Part shown: piece after piece, positions 12,382 through 24,269 of the stretch
How positions within the stretch are numbered: the stretch's first letter is position 1
Layout of the letters: every line of letters begins with the position of its first letter
Source of the DNA: Edaphochlamys debaryana
Taxonomy: Eukaryota > Chlorophyta > Chlorophyceae > Chlamydomonadales
Assembly (NCBI GenBank): GCA_016858145.1
Contig: JAEHOE010000008.1
Location: 1,667,447-1,731,446 of the forward strand
Direction: 5' to 3'
DNA: 64,000 nt
Notes under the pieces: model-generated
What the model was told of the DNA's origin: nothing
Seen by the model: the letters and a program-made list of their open reading frames with translations, nothing else
The model's database searches: none
Position numbers and translations under genes: made by a program

Positions 12382-12906
12382 GCGTCCCGAGTAAGGCTGG
12401 CCAAAGGGCCGCAGTGCGCAGGTGGGGTGATCCAAGCGTGTGCCGAGTGTGTGGTGTCGAGCTCAGCGGCTGCCTGTTTCTATCGAACTCCCTAACAAAT
12501 TATAGCAACGCAAGCGACGAGCTGCGCTGAGTAGACGGAGCCCTGTCGGAGGGCGCACACGGCAGGTTAACGTCCAAGTCGGCGTGAGGGACTCAGGGCT
12601 GTGCAACGACGTGCCCAGTTGGTGCCCAGGTCTCTTCGCAGCCGAGATGGTGCCCCATTGCGCCGCGACGGTTTGCCCCGCCAAATGGCCTCGAGCACAA
12701 CACGGCAGGCGCAAGCGATAGTCCTCTACATAAAGCATCGACTCAGACTGGTAGCGTTGCAGCAGGCGTGCGGGGGAGCGTGGGAGGCCGGAGGGGCGGA
12801 GGGCATCTGCTGGGGGGCGGGGGCTTCGGAGCGCCGGTGGTGGCAGCGCTGGCGGGGCCGGGCTTGCCCGGCCGGAGCAGGTCGCCGGGAGCGGACTTGC
12901 CGCCAG
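12382..12906. promoter_or_regulatory. Divergent intergenic region
   Basis: About 0.5 kb between the start of the Crinkler-like gene (minus) and the first recognisable exon of AXDND1-like copy 2 (plus). It should hold both promoters and possibly an unrecognised first exon of copy 2. No clear TATA box was seen. Confidence 0.4.
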
Positions 12907-15900
12907 GTGCCTCATCCGCACCGGCCTCACCAAGTACACCTGGGAGCCCGAGTACCAGCGGGTGCTCCTGGACGCAGCGCTGAGGCTACCGCCGGAGTCG
13001 GGTGGGGTCAGCGGGGGGGAGGAGGGGGGCGTGGGCGGGGGACCGTTGAGCACGTGTGGAGAGGCGGGGGGCAGCCGGGGCGCGGTCAGGGGATGAAGGG
13101 CGTGCAGACTCCGTGACGGAGGAGGGCACGGGGCCCTCTGCGGCGGGTGGCTGGGATCAGCCCTCAACACCACCCCTCCCTGCTCTCCGGTCTCCGCCCC
13201 GCAGTCCCCGCCGGCTTCATGGCGACCCTCTCCTCCACCCTGCCGCCCCCCGCCGAGGCCCCGCCCATGGAGCCAGACGCCACGGCCCTCAAGAAATTCA
13301 AGAACACCTACCCGGACGCCGTTTCGACTTCCCGCCGGGACGCCATGGCCGTACGGGCCTGGCTGGACGAGCAGCTCGCGTCGCTACGGCGCCACGTGCT
13401 GCCCTCGCTCAACCCGGCAGCGGCCGCCATGGCTCTGGGCCTGGGCCAGCGGCCCCGCAGCGCCCCCGACGCATCCACCATGTCCCAGGCCGCGGCGGCA
13501 GCCCAGGCCGCTGCGATCGCCGCCCAGGCCCAGCCCCAGACCGTCACGGTCAGCGGCATGATCGGCCGCGGCAGCGCCTCCCCCACGCCCAAACACACCG
13601 CCGACGGTGCGCCGCCCTCCCCCAAAGCCAGCGTCGGCGCGGAGCCCTCCACCGCCGCCGCCGGGCCCGGGCCCGGGCCCGGGTCCGGGTCCCCGCCCGG
13701 CCCCGTGCCTAGCTCCTCGTCCCCCGAGCGGCCCGCCCGCGGCGGCGGCCGACCCATCTCTCCCGACCGTGCCGGGGCTGGGGCCGGCGGCGCGGGTGCG
13801 GCCCCCGGCCCCCCGCCCACGTTCAGCGGCCCCGAGTCCATGTTGCTGGTCCGCGACGGCGAGGGCTACCTGGACGGTGCGGTGGTGCGGCACCAGGAGA
13901 CGCTGCTGAGCCGCTGCATGGACGAGCTGGCGGGGCAGGTGGGGGGGCTGGGTCGGGGGGGGGGGGGGAGGAAAGTGGGGAGGGAGCTGGGCATGGGGCT
14001 AAGGAGTGGGGCCTGGCCTGCCGAGTCGTGTGCCTGGGGTAGCGTGACAGGAGGGCCTGTGTTCGCTCAGTCCAGAGGGATAGCGGATAGGGGCTCCTGA
14101 TACCTCCCTCGCGCCCCGTGTACCGAATGTGCCTCACCTCCCCAACGTCCATCCCTCCCCCAGGTCGCCACGCTGTGTGTGGAGCGGGGCCACCTGGTGG
14201 CGCTGCTGTGGCAGTCGCTGCGGCACGTGCTGTATGCGGTGCTGTCGGACCGGGACGCAGCACGCAGCACGGCGCAGGCGGCGCGGCGCGCGGCGGCGCA
14301 GGCGGCGGCGGACAAGGCCGAGGTGCTGCAGCGCACGGAGACGGAGAAGGCGGACATGGTGGGGAGGGGTTAGGGGCGGGGGAGGGTCTGGGAGGGCCTG
14401 GCCGTTTTGTCATTGAGGCGCAGGGTTTCAACAAGGGGCTACACGTGCCAATCTGGCCTTGCACGTGCCGGAGGGCGGGGCGAGATATGTCAAAGTAACA
14501 GGGGTGGAAGCTGGGGTGGGAGGTCATGGGGTCAACACACCAGCGCCTGATGATGCCCCAAACGCTACACCTCCTCCCCCCACCCCCAGGTCAACATGAA
14601 CGACCTGCTCAACCGCGGCTGCTGTCAGCCAAGATGGAGGCAGAGGCGTGCGGGCGAGGCACGTGGACGTGAGTGGGGCTCCGTTAGCCAGGCCCGGACC
14701 GGCTCTTGCACACACCTGCTCGTGCCGCAAACGGCGGGGTCGCGAACGCCTGGCTCGGACCACCACGCCCCCGCCCCCCCACCCCCACCCAACCCCCCAG
14801 GCCGAGGCTGAGCTGGCCCGGCTGCGTGCGGTGCAGCCGGACGAGCTGCGGCGGGAGCTGGACGCACTCAAGGTGCAGGTGAGGGGGGGCTGGACGCCTG
14901 GACGTGAGGGGGGAGGGACGGCTGGGAGCCCTCAAGGTGCAGGTGAGGCGCTGGTTGGTGCCTGGACCTGGACCTTGCAGCTTACAGTTGTGGCGATGCC
15001 AGCTGACAGACTAGGGGAGCACGTGTAGACGCCTCCAACCCTTGCCTTCGACCTTGTCCTCCCTCTCTCCCCCTCCCCCTCCCCCCCCCCCCCCAGATGA
15101 GCAACACCGAGCGGCAGCTGCTTGGCGCCCAGGTGCGCATCGAGCGCATGCAGGGGAGCTGCTGGAGCGGGAGCGGGAGCTGCAGGCGGCCATGAGCAAG
15201 TGAGTGCACGTGCGGGTGGTTGGGGGTGGTTGGGGGTGGTTGGGGGGTGGTTGGGGGGTGGGCGCCTGGGACTCAGGGCGGGGTCAAGCGGTGTAAGGGG
15301 CGTGTACGGTCGTAGGGCCCCTATGACTGACGATGCGGACGGTTGCCAGCTCCTGCCGCTTCCCCCAAGACCCCTCCGCTCCCCCCCTCCTCCCTCCCCT
15401 CCTCCCTCCCCCACTCCACCCCCGAGGGCCCAGTCCACCGCCGAGGAGCTGGGCGGCATGCGGGAGGAGTTCGGGCTGCGCAGCCCGCGGCCCGCGCAGC
15501 CGCGCACGCCCCCCTGGGAGCTGCTGCAGGCGGACGAGGGGGTGCTCACGCTCACGGCGCTGAGGGCGGGGGTGCCGCCGCACGTAAGGAGGGCGGGGGG
15601 GCGCGGAGGAGGGGGGAAGGGGTGGGGACGGAGATGGAGAGGGAGGGCGGAGCCGGAGGGAAAAAGGGTTTCGGTCCAACCGTCCAACCCTTTTACCGGG
15701 ACCGCCGCCTTTCTTATTCCTCCCCCCTCCCCCCGTTTCAGGACGTGCACCGCCTGCTCCTGGGCGTGTCGGCCACCGGCGTCAACGGTCCCCTGGTGCC
15801 ACCTGCTGGGCGTGTGCCGCCACATCGACCCCAACGGACCGCCGCCCAACGCCCTCGGCGGCGGCCTCGGCCTCGGCTTGGGCGGCGTCGCAGCCGAGAG

Positions 15901-18900
15901 CTCCTCCACCGCCGTCGGCGCGCCAGGCGGCCCCCTGCTGCCCGAGGCTACGGACTCCCCCGATATCGCCAGCCCAACGCGCAGCGGGCTGCCACCGCGG
16001 CAGTCGACCAAAGTCGGCGAGGGCGGCGGCATGGGCATGGGCATGGGCATGGTGGGAGTCGAAACGTCGCAGGGCTCGCTGCCGGCGTCACGTGCCACGA
16101 CCGCGATCGGGCAGCGGCGCGGTTTTAACCGTGGCGTTTCCATGAAGCACCTCAACCTCAACGGCACGGTCGGGTCTCTGGACATCTCGGCGGCCCTGGC
16201 GGCCAGCGGCCTGGGCGGCGGCGGCGGGCAGCCCGGCGGCCGCGGCTACGGCGCGCAGGGCAATTCCTCGCACAAGCGGAGCCACTTTGTGGCGGCTTTC
16301 AATACGCCCGGTGAGAGGCGCGTGACGAGAAGGGGCTGGGGGCGGTTTAAATTGGGATGGGGAGGGGATGGAGGTGCCATGATCTTGGGCTGTTGTCCTA
16401 GTGCAGAACCGCAACCTCCTCACACCTTCCCGCGCGCTCATCTCTGTGCCCACCCGCGCCATCGCTTCAAATCAGCTGCTCCACCCCCTCGACGACTCCT
16501 CCTCCTCCCCACCCACCCCCACCCCGACCCCCCAGGCCTGCCCGACATCCGCGAGCAGCACCACTGGCTGCACGGGCTGCTGTCGCGGGCGGACGCCGCC
16601 ACGGCCCTGGGGTGGTGGCTGAGCGACGATGTGGTGGAGGCGGTGGCGCAGGTGCGTGGGGGGGGAGGGGGGGCGCTGCCGAAGGGGCTCTCGGCGGGGT
16701 CATGCGGGCACCGATCTCTGTCATCCCTCGTCTCGTACCCTGCCTTGCCTCACCCGCTCTCTTGGCCTCCCCTCTTTCATTCCCTTTCACCCCCCCCCCC
16801 CCAGATGACTAATCACTCCATCGACACGCACTCCATCGCCTGCCTCCTGCTGGGCACCATCTCCATCGCGGGGGCGGACATCGTGCCGTACAAGTGAGGC
16901 GTGCACTGCGTGCTGTGCGTGCGGTATGCCTGCCGCCCCACCCTCCAGGACCCCGGCTAGCCCTCAGTGCCTTTCCCTCCCCCTCCCCCCCACGCCTGGT
17001 GGACTAGGCCTCCGGGCAGCCGGCAGTCCCCGCTCGCCCCCCACCGTCCTCCCCACCCTATCCTCCTCCCTTCCACACCCCCTCCCCCCTCTCTCCCCCC
17101 TCTACCCCCCCCCCCCAGGTCCCTGTCCGGCATCCTCGCCGTCCGCTACCACCACACCGCTGCCGACATCGGCGGCTCCATCACCGAGGCGCTGGAGCTG
17201 GCGGCCATGAGCACCGCGGACCGCGTGGAGCGCATGCAGGAGAACAACAAGGAGCTGCACAAGATGGTGGGGGGAGGGAGGGGGGGAGGGGGGGGGGGGG
17301 GGGAGGGGGAGGGCGGGGAAGGGGAGGAAGGGGGAGGGCGGGTGGCAGGCGGGGCGGCTGTCACCCTCGGAGTAAGCAGTCCTTCGCCATCTCATGCCCG
17401 CCTCGCAATAAGGCATTGTCTCATGATCCCCTCCACCCCCTTCCTACCCCCCCCTCCGTTCCCCCCCCTCCAGGTCAACAAGCTCAAGCGCAACCTCAAC
17501 GACCTGCGCAAGGTGGGGCGTGAACCCGGCAGGGGGGAGGCGGGGGCGAGGGCCTCGCCTCTTGACTTTGCAAGCTCCGCCCTTCACCTCCTCTCCTCTC
17601 CTCCTCAGATTTCCCTCCCTCCCTCCCTGCCCCCCTCCCCCCCCCCCTCCCCCCCCCCTCCCTCCCCCCCAGGTGGAGCGCGACTCGCGCATGAACGAGC
17701 TCCGCTCCGTGGGGCGAAAGGTGCAGGGGCGCCGCCCCTCGCCGGTGCACGCGCTGGTGCTGCAGAAGCGGCCCGAGTACTTCATGGGGCTGGGGGCGGG
17801 GGAGGACGTGCCGGCGGGCATGCAGGCGGAGGGCAAGGTGGGGAGCTGGAAGGGGAGGGGGGAGGGTGGGGAGAGTGGGGAGGGGGGCAGGGGAGGGGGC
17901 CAAGTAGGGACGTGGGGGAAGTAGGGATCGGGGCAGGGGCTTGGCGAAGGAGGAGGACTTGGGCGCGTGCAACCCAGGCCTGCGCGGCGAGGCCTTCGTC
18001 CGGCCCCCCCCCCCACACCCTACCGTCCCCATCCTGCCCCACCCCCCGCCTTGCTTCCCAGATCTACAACCGGCTGATGGAGAAGGCGGACGCCGAGCGG
18101 CTGGTGAACACGGTGTGGGCCTCCAAGCGGGACTTCGAGGCCTCCCAGGGGGTCACCATCACGCTGCCCGACTACCTGGCCGTGTACCTGCAGGTGGGGC
18201 GGGGGGAGGGGAGGGGAGGGGAGCTGGGGGGTGCAGAGGGGGGTGTATGTGCAGGGCACGCGAGCAAGCGAGGGAGGTGGGCGCGTGAGGTGTGCTGGGT
18301 GCAGAGGGGTGAGTGGCGGCGGGGGCCGGCCCAAGGGCTCTGGGGTAAGGGGCCCCGCGCTTGCCGTCCCGACGCGCTGGCCTCAACCCCTGAACCCCTC
18401 GTACGACACCCCTGTTCCGTACAGCGCAAGTACGGCGCCGCCCGCGCCGCCGCCGAGGCCGCGTACAACCTGATCTTCACTCTGGGTCAGCACCAGTACG
18501 ACCCAGACTGCTACCTCTTCTTCAAGGTGGGTGGTGGGCGCACCGGAGACGGGAGCCGCCTCGCTTCCCAGGCCTGCGTCTACCTCAATTGCAGCGCAAA
18601 GCCTCTGCTGCACCTCTCCGTTGCGCCTTCACCGCCATCCTCCCTCAACCCCCCCCCAAACCCCTGTTCCCCACCCCTCCCACCCCACCCACCCTCTCCC
18701 AAACCCCCCACTCCCCCCAACCCCCCAACCCCCCAACCCCATCCCCCACCCCACCCCCAGGTGGTGGCAGGGGACCTGGACGACTCGGCCCGCGAGGGCC
18801 AGGAGCGCCTCCGCTCCGCCGTGCTGGACACCCTGCTCGCCGCCGACTCGGCAACCAACCACGGCCGAGTCACCGGCTGGCTGCGCAAGGCCGAGCTGCG

Positions 18901-20811
18901 AGACACGCTCACGAGGCTGCTGGCAGCGGACTCTGCAAAGCGGGATGCTGCGGTCGCGGCTGCGAGTAGCGCTGCAGCGCAGGCGGCGATCGCGGCTGGG
19001 GAGAGCGCGGAGGCCTCGACGGCGGCGGCCGAGGCGGCGGCGCTGGCGGCGGCGGCGGTGAACCCGCGCGCGGCGGGATTAGTCACCGGGCTGACTCAGC
19101 CGCAGCTCAGCGACCTGTTCGACGCCCTGGATGACGAGGACGCGCACGAGATGGTGCAGTACGCACGGCTGTTCGAGGACGACACGGGTGAGTGCCGTGC
19201 GGCGGCGGCGATGGCGGCTGCCGTACGGGGCATTGCGCTGGAATCCTCGGCCTTTCAGCCCCGACCACTCCTCCGCACCCAACCAACCACAACCCCCCAC
19301 CTCCTCTCCTCCACCTGCCCCCCTCCACTTTCCAATCCCAGACCTGAACCAGGGCGTGTTCGTGGAGACGCTCCGGCAGCAGCACCTGCACAACCGCCTG
19401 GACTGGCTGCAGGTGTGTGTGTGGGGGGGGGTGCCGGATGGCCATGTCAAGGGCTTGCGGGCGGGCGAGCTCAACGCATCTGACACATTGCGAGTACTTA
19501 CTCATAGCTGACCACGGCTTCGCCCCTCTTGAAACACACGTGTCAAGTCTCCCGTAAACGTGTGCTTGCCTGCTCGCGGCTTTGCGTCTGATCACCTCGC
19601 CTCCCACCTCACCAATGGCCTACGTCCCCTCCCTCCCCCCCCCTCAGTCCATTGAGGACGCCGTGTTGGACTGGGCTGAGGCCACCGGCTCCCAGGTGGG
19701 GACTGGGGCAGGGGAACCAGTACCTTTGCACGTGTGGGCTCGGCCACTGTCTCCCCCGCTCTCTCCTGGCCACTTCCTGAACACACCCTCCCTCTGCCTC
19801 TCTCTGCCTCTCTCTGCCTCTGCCTCCCCCCCCTTCCCCCCCAGGTTCTGGGCCCCAGCGCGCTGCGCGCCGCCATGCTCAAGGCGCAGCCCGACACGGA
19901 CGCCGACACGCAGCGGGAGATGCTCACGCGCGTGTTCGGGCAGGCGGCGGCGGGGCTGGCGGCGCCGCCGCGTGAGTGGCAGGGCGGGACGTGGGCCCGT
20001 GGGCGCAGGCTCTGAAGGGGGCATCCAGGTTGCAGTGGGCGGGGGCGGGGTGGGCCCTCGTTGCGAGCACCATTGCAACCCTCCTCCCCACTGCGACAAA
20101 CCTCTCCGCGAACCTCCTACCACCCATCGCGCCCGCCCCCTCGCCCCCAGCCGACAAGAACGCCAAGCCGCCCAAGGCCGAGAAGAAGGTGGGCCGCGAG
20201 GAGGCGGCCATGGCGCTGCCGCTGGAGCCGGCGCTGAGGCGGCTGCGGCAGGAGCGGGCGGAGGGCATGTGCACCGTGGCGCAGGTGAGGAGGGGGTGAG
20301 GGGTAGAGGGGGCTGGGGCTGCGGGAGAGCGCTTGGTCTGCCTCACTACCCCAGCCCCTGCCTCTCTCGTCGTGACTGTACATCCTCCAGTGACTGTACA
20401 TCCTCCTGTGAGTGTACATCCTCCAGTGACTGTACATCTTCCAGTGACTGTACATCCTCCACTGACTGTTATACATCCTCCAGTGACTGAACATCCTCCA
20501 GTTTGCATCATCCGCTCCTCCCCTTTCCTGCCCTCGGACTCCCCCTCTTCCCCCCCTCCCCCTCACAGGCCATCGAGCTCATGTCGGCCGGGCGCGCGGG
20601 CAAGGGCGGCCGCAGCGGCTCCCCGCGCCGGGGCAACCGGGGGCCGGGCGCCACGGACCGGGACCGGGCGGAGAAGGAGCGCAAGGAGGAGAAGGAGCGG
20701 GCGGTCAAGGGGGTGGGGGGCATCGTTTGGGCGGACGCGGACGACGCGGCGTCGAATGCAACGCCGCGGGTGGGCGGGGAGACGGATGGGGAGGACACGG
20801 CGAGGTCGTGA
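12907..20811 (+). pseudogene. AXDND1-like protein, copy 2, with frameshifts and a premature stop
   Basis: The exons parallel copy 1. A probable upstream exon 12907-13001 (RTGLTKYTWEPEYQRVLLDA) splices in phase to 13205-13938, which holds the first half of the axonemal dynein light-chain domain (TSRRDAMAVRAWLDEQL ... SRCMDELAGQ) around a Pro/Ala/Gly-rich insert. Then come 14164-14358, 14590-14668, 14801-14878, 15097-15199, 15427-15583, 15742-16310, 16536-16651, 16805-16893, 17119-17266, 17474-17512, 17673-17837, 18062-18193, 18425-18526, 18761-19187, 19342-19412, 19648-19695, 19845-19971, 20151-20284 and 20569-20811. Against copy 1, exon 14590 has lost two bases, exon 15097 one, and exon 15742 two around 15,787. 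The first loss brings a TGA into frame at 14809-14811. The last thirteen exons are intact and equal in length to copy 1. Either this is a recent pseudogene or the sequence contains errors. A start in exon 13205 at ATG 13,219 is also possible. Confidence 0.7.
20373..20501 (+). repeat. 18-bp intronic minisatellite, about seven units
   Basis: TGACTGTACATCCTCCAG and close variants repeat in tandem inside the last intron of AXDND1-like copy 2. The equivalent intron of copy 1 (6,531-6,737) has no such array, so it arose after the duplication. Confidence 0.9.
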
Positions 20812-20908
20812 GGGGGGCGGGGGGTCAGGGTTTGTGGTGGAAGGATGGGGGTTGTGGGTTTTGTATTAGGCCTGGGCGTGATGGCAGAGTGCGAGGCATG
20901 TATATCCG

Positions 20909-20913
20909 TGTAA
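20909..20913 (+). terminator. Probable poly(A) signal TGTAA of AXDND1-like copy 2
   Basis: TGTAA lies 98 bases after the stop, matching the arrangement in copy 1. Confidence 0.55.
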
Positions 20914-21884
20914 CTCGAGGCGAAGGGTTGGTTGCAGGGTATGGGGTGTGGCCATGTGGGGAACTCAGCCCCTGCGCCCCCTATCTAACGACAGCGCACC
21001 AGTCATGGCAACCCCCACCCCACAAACAGGGGGGGGGGACAGGGGGGGGGGCACCGCGTGAGGTGCCGACACGTGCTCCGCGGGGCCGACACGCTACTGC
21101 CGACCCACTGCGACTTGTCGCGATCGCATCGTTGATGCTCATTGTTATTGAAGCGACCACAGGCGCAGCCCGGAAGCGCTGGGCCGCGAAGCTTCTCACC
21201 ATGTAACACACACTTTTCAAAGCTGGGCCGCTCGCGTAACCGCGAATCATCTCTGAAACAGCGTAGCGCGATAGAGCCATTCGTCGCGAGAACGGGCGTT
21301 CCTAAACCGAGGCCGAACTTCATTCGCTCTCGCTCGTGTGGGGTGCTCGCGACCCCGCAATCACTGTAAGGTGTAGATCAGCAGTCCATGTAATTTCTGA
21401 GATCGGTGGCAGGCTGCGAGAGGCCCGCGCACGGCGGAGAGCGGTCGGACTTCGCGAGGGCGACCAGGCGCGCTTCCTCCAGGGCGCGACTCCGCCCGAG
21501 AAAATGAGATCAGCTATACAGGGCATATTCCGTATCCTGCGCACTCATCGGCAGGGCGCGAGAGGCCCGCAAACCCCCGAACTTTCTGAGAGTACATTAT
21601 TTTCGCAGCATCCCTAGATATGGGGTTGAGCTTTGGTGGCGCGTGTGGTGTATCGGTGGTTGCGCCTTGCTTGTAGTCGCGCTGGCGGTGTGCTGGCTTT
21701 GCTTCTCTTCCCCCTGGGCCCCGCCTCGGGGGGGGGGGGGCGAGTTCGGTTTGCGCATGTGTTGAGAGGGAGGCTGCGCTTTGCTTGCGGACGCTCCGCG
21801 CCTTTGGGCGCTTGCTCTCTGCGCACGGCCGTGTTGAGTTAGTGGGTGCGCTGTTCTGCGGTTGTTCAGGACGCTCTCGGCTTC
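20914..21884. other. Intergenic DNA without a recognised gene
   Basis: No supported coding region. G-runs occur near 21,030 and 21,730, and CGAGAGGCCCGC occurs twice (about 21,417 and 21,560). This stretch is absent downstream of copy 1, so it is part of an insertion of about 2 kb relative to the first spacer. Confidence 0.5.
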
Positions 21885-22925
21885 GGCTGGGGGGCATGGG
21901 GTTCCGAGGGCTGCTGCTCCGTCCAAGTCCTCCCTACCTTGGCGCTTGCCGCATTGGCTCGGGGAGGCACCCCGTGTAACCAACGGCTTCCTAAAGAAGC
22001 CGCATTGGCCCGGGGAGGCACCCTGTGTAACCAAACGCATCCTAAAGAAGGGGGGGGCCTGGGGGGCGGGGGGCATGGGGTGGGGGGCCTGGGGGGCGGG
22101 GGGTTTGTGAGGTCGGGTGGGTTGGGTGGGCCTGGGTGGGTGGGTGCTGGGGCATGTAGGGAATGGCCCTGCGTAGGGTCGTTGGTCAGTGCTGCGTGGG
22201 GGCGTTTGGGGTTCGTGCTGTGTGTTTTCCTGGCCACGTCTCTGGCTGGGCGGGCTGCCAGGCAGGGCTTGCCCTGGTTGGCGCCCGGCCCCGGCGCGTG
22301 TGCTGCGAGTAGGTGGCGGCGCCAGACCTTGCGGTTGCATCCGCAGCAGACTTTTTGATACCTCTGGCCTTCGGGCCGGGGGGCATGGGATTCTGAGGGC
22401 TGCTGCTCCGTTCAAGTCCTCCCTACCTTTGCGCTTGCCGCATTGGCTCGGGGAGGCACCCTATGTAACAAACGGCTTCCTAAAGAAGGGCCTTCGGGCC
22501 GGGGGGCATGGGGTTCTGAGGGCTGCTGCTCCGTTCAAGTCCTCCCTACCTTTGCGCTTGCCGCATTGGCTCGGGGAGGCACCCTATGTAACAAACGGCT
22601 TCCTAAAGAAGGGTCGTTGGTCAGTGCTGCGCGGGGGCGTTTGGGGTTTGTGCTGTGTGTTTCCTGGCCACGTCTCTGGCTGGGCGGGCTGCCAGGCAGG
22701 GCTTGCCCTGGTTGGCGCCCGGCCCCGGCGCGTGTGCTGCGAGTAGGTGGCGGCGCCAGACCTTGCGGTTGCATCCGCAGCAGACTTTTTGATACCTCTG
22801 GCCTTCGGGCCGGGGGGCATGGGGTTCTGAGGGCTGCTGCTCCGTTCAAGTCCTCCCTACCTTTGCGCTTGCCGCATTGGCTCGGGGAGGCACCCTATGT
22901 AACAAACGGCTTCCTAAAGAAGGGG
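21885..22925 (+). repeat. Composite tandem repeat, order R-S-R-R-S-R
   Basis: Unit R (about 123 bp, ending in GGCACCCTATGTAACAAACG plus GCTTCCTAAAGAAG) occurs at about 21,885-22,050 (diverged, with an internal partial duplication), 22,368-22,490, 22,491-22,612 and 22,802-22,922. Unit S (about 190 bp, starting GGGTCGTTGGTCAGTGCTGC) occurs at 22,176-22,367 and 22,613-22,801. Copies R2-R4 and both S copies are nearly identical, so amplification is recent. Every R carries a TGTAA. No transposase or terminal inverted repeats were recognised. Confidence 0.9.
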
Positions 22926-22965
22926 ACGTGTGCTGCCAGCTGGGTGGGTGTTTGGTGATACCCAG

Positions 22966-24090
22966 GCGTGATGTATGGGACGGTTCGTTGACTCAAGGCG
23001 AAGGGGCGCTGTTGGGCGATGGGGTGTGGGCAAGATGGGGGGGTGGGGGGTCGGCAGGACAAGCCAGCGTTGAGGCGATGGCTCTGCTTCCGTGGACCTC
23101 GTCCAGGGGGGCTGGAGGCCTGGAGCGGGCGTTACAGCACTGAAACGGGCTGGCTGGCGATAGACTGCCTGCAACAATGCTGGGCTCATGACATGCATAC
23201 GGGAGCTTGAGACGTGGGCCGAGGCGTGAACTTCACAAGGCCCATTTGAAGAGCCTTTTTAGCAGCACAGCTTTGATGTGAAGGCCAGGCCCTGCGGGAG
23301 ACCGCCCACCTGCCCCCATCGGCTCGCAAGCAACGGCGGCAGCCGCCCCCTGCGCATCTGGCGTTCTGGCCCCAGCTCCGCCCTCTGCGGCCAAACTGGC
23401 AATGCCTTGCCTGCACAGCCCATACTCCGTACAAGGGGCCGAGCTGCATTGCCGCACCATCCACATCGTAGCACTGAGAGGTTTCACCTTTCAATACAAA
23501 GAGCCTTCCTCTCCACTGTCTAAGAACCAACTCACACACAGCGTGTTATCTGCTTCCCGCCACTTGTTCATGGCACCGGCCGCCAGCACCAGCTGCGTGC
23601 CTCACCGCCGCATCAGCAGCTCTGCGCATCTGAACCCTCGGCACCTGCCCTGCATTCACCCTCGGAACGTGATCCTGCCGCTGCGCCCCGCACCACCCCT
23701 GCCCTCCGTACAGCGTACATCAGACAAGGCAGACATGCAACTTGGCTTCGAGACAACAAGGCCACGCCCGCCATGATTGCGAGTGCCACCGAGTGCCCCG
23801 TCTGGTGCAGCGTGCTCCACACCAGTAATCGAGCAATGTCAGGCCAGCTAGGCACCAATGCCTCACATCCACGGACGATTGCCCCTGCCCAGCCAAGGAC
23901 TGTCCAGAGACACCACCATCCGATCATCCAGGCCTAGGCGATCCTCAGTCACCCATCACCTCCAGCGGTCCTACAATAACCACGGATCCCACAGGGCGAG
24001 TACCGGTAGCTGCCACAGTACAACAGTCCCCAAGATGAGTGTCCCCCAATCAAATTGTACGAGCAATACGCTGTTGCCCCAAGTTCGACT
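22966..24090. repeat. Second copy of the duplicated spacer
   Basis: This matches 7,063-7,510 and 8,440-9,085 as described there. No coding region is conserved between the copies. It ends close to the 3' end of the RING gene. Confidence 0.75.
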
Positions 24091-24269
24091 GTCGATCCTG
24101 CCCCACCCAACCCGGCTGGGGGGCCAGACCCGGCTAGCTACACTTTCAGTTGACCACAGCCGGCTCGTTCCTCTGCCACACCAGAGCCCACACCCCAGCC
24201 AGCCCCACGCCCCTTCTCCCACCCCCGCTGCCTCCCCGAACAACAGCCCACTCCGCCAGTCCGCCTCCC

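Noticed and set aside
12463..13173. 236-codon minus-strand open frame upstream of AXDND1-like copy 2
   Set aside because: It overlaps the probable plus-strand exon 12,907-13,001, which joins the next exon in phase and has better protein character.
14932..16185. 417-codon minus-strand open frame
   Set aside because: It is antisense to clearly spliced AXDND1-like exons, crosses their introns and arises from high GC content; a shorter equivalent in copy 1 (1,294-2,189 in pieces) is not conserved as a protein.
15122..16897. Single 591-codon open frame treated as one exon
   Set aside because: It spans four introns with good GT-AG sites that are conserved in copy 1; the openness is a GC effect.
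16967..19483. 838-codon plus-strand open frame
   Set aside because: Reads through C-rich introns between exons 9 and 15 of AXDND1-like copy 2; intron-encoded parts are Pro/Gly runs.
21597..22415. 272-codon minus-strand open frame
   Set aside because: It runs through the composite repeat and repeats with it; Pro/Ala/Arg-rich with no domain signal.
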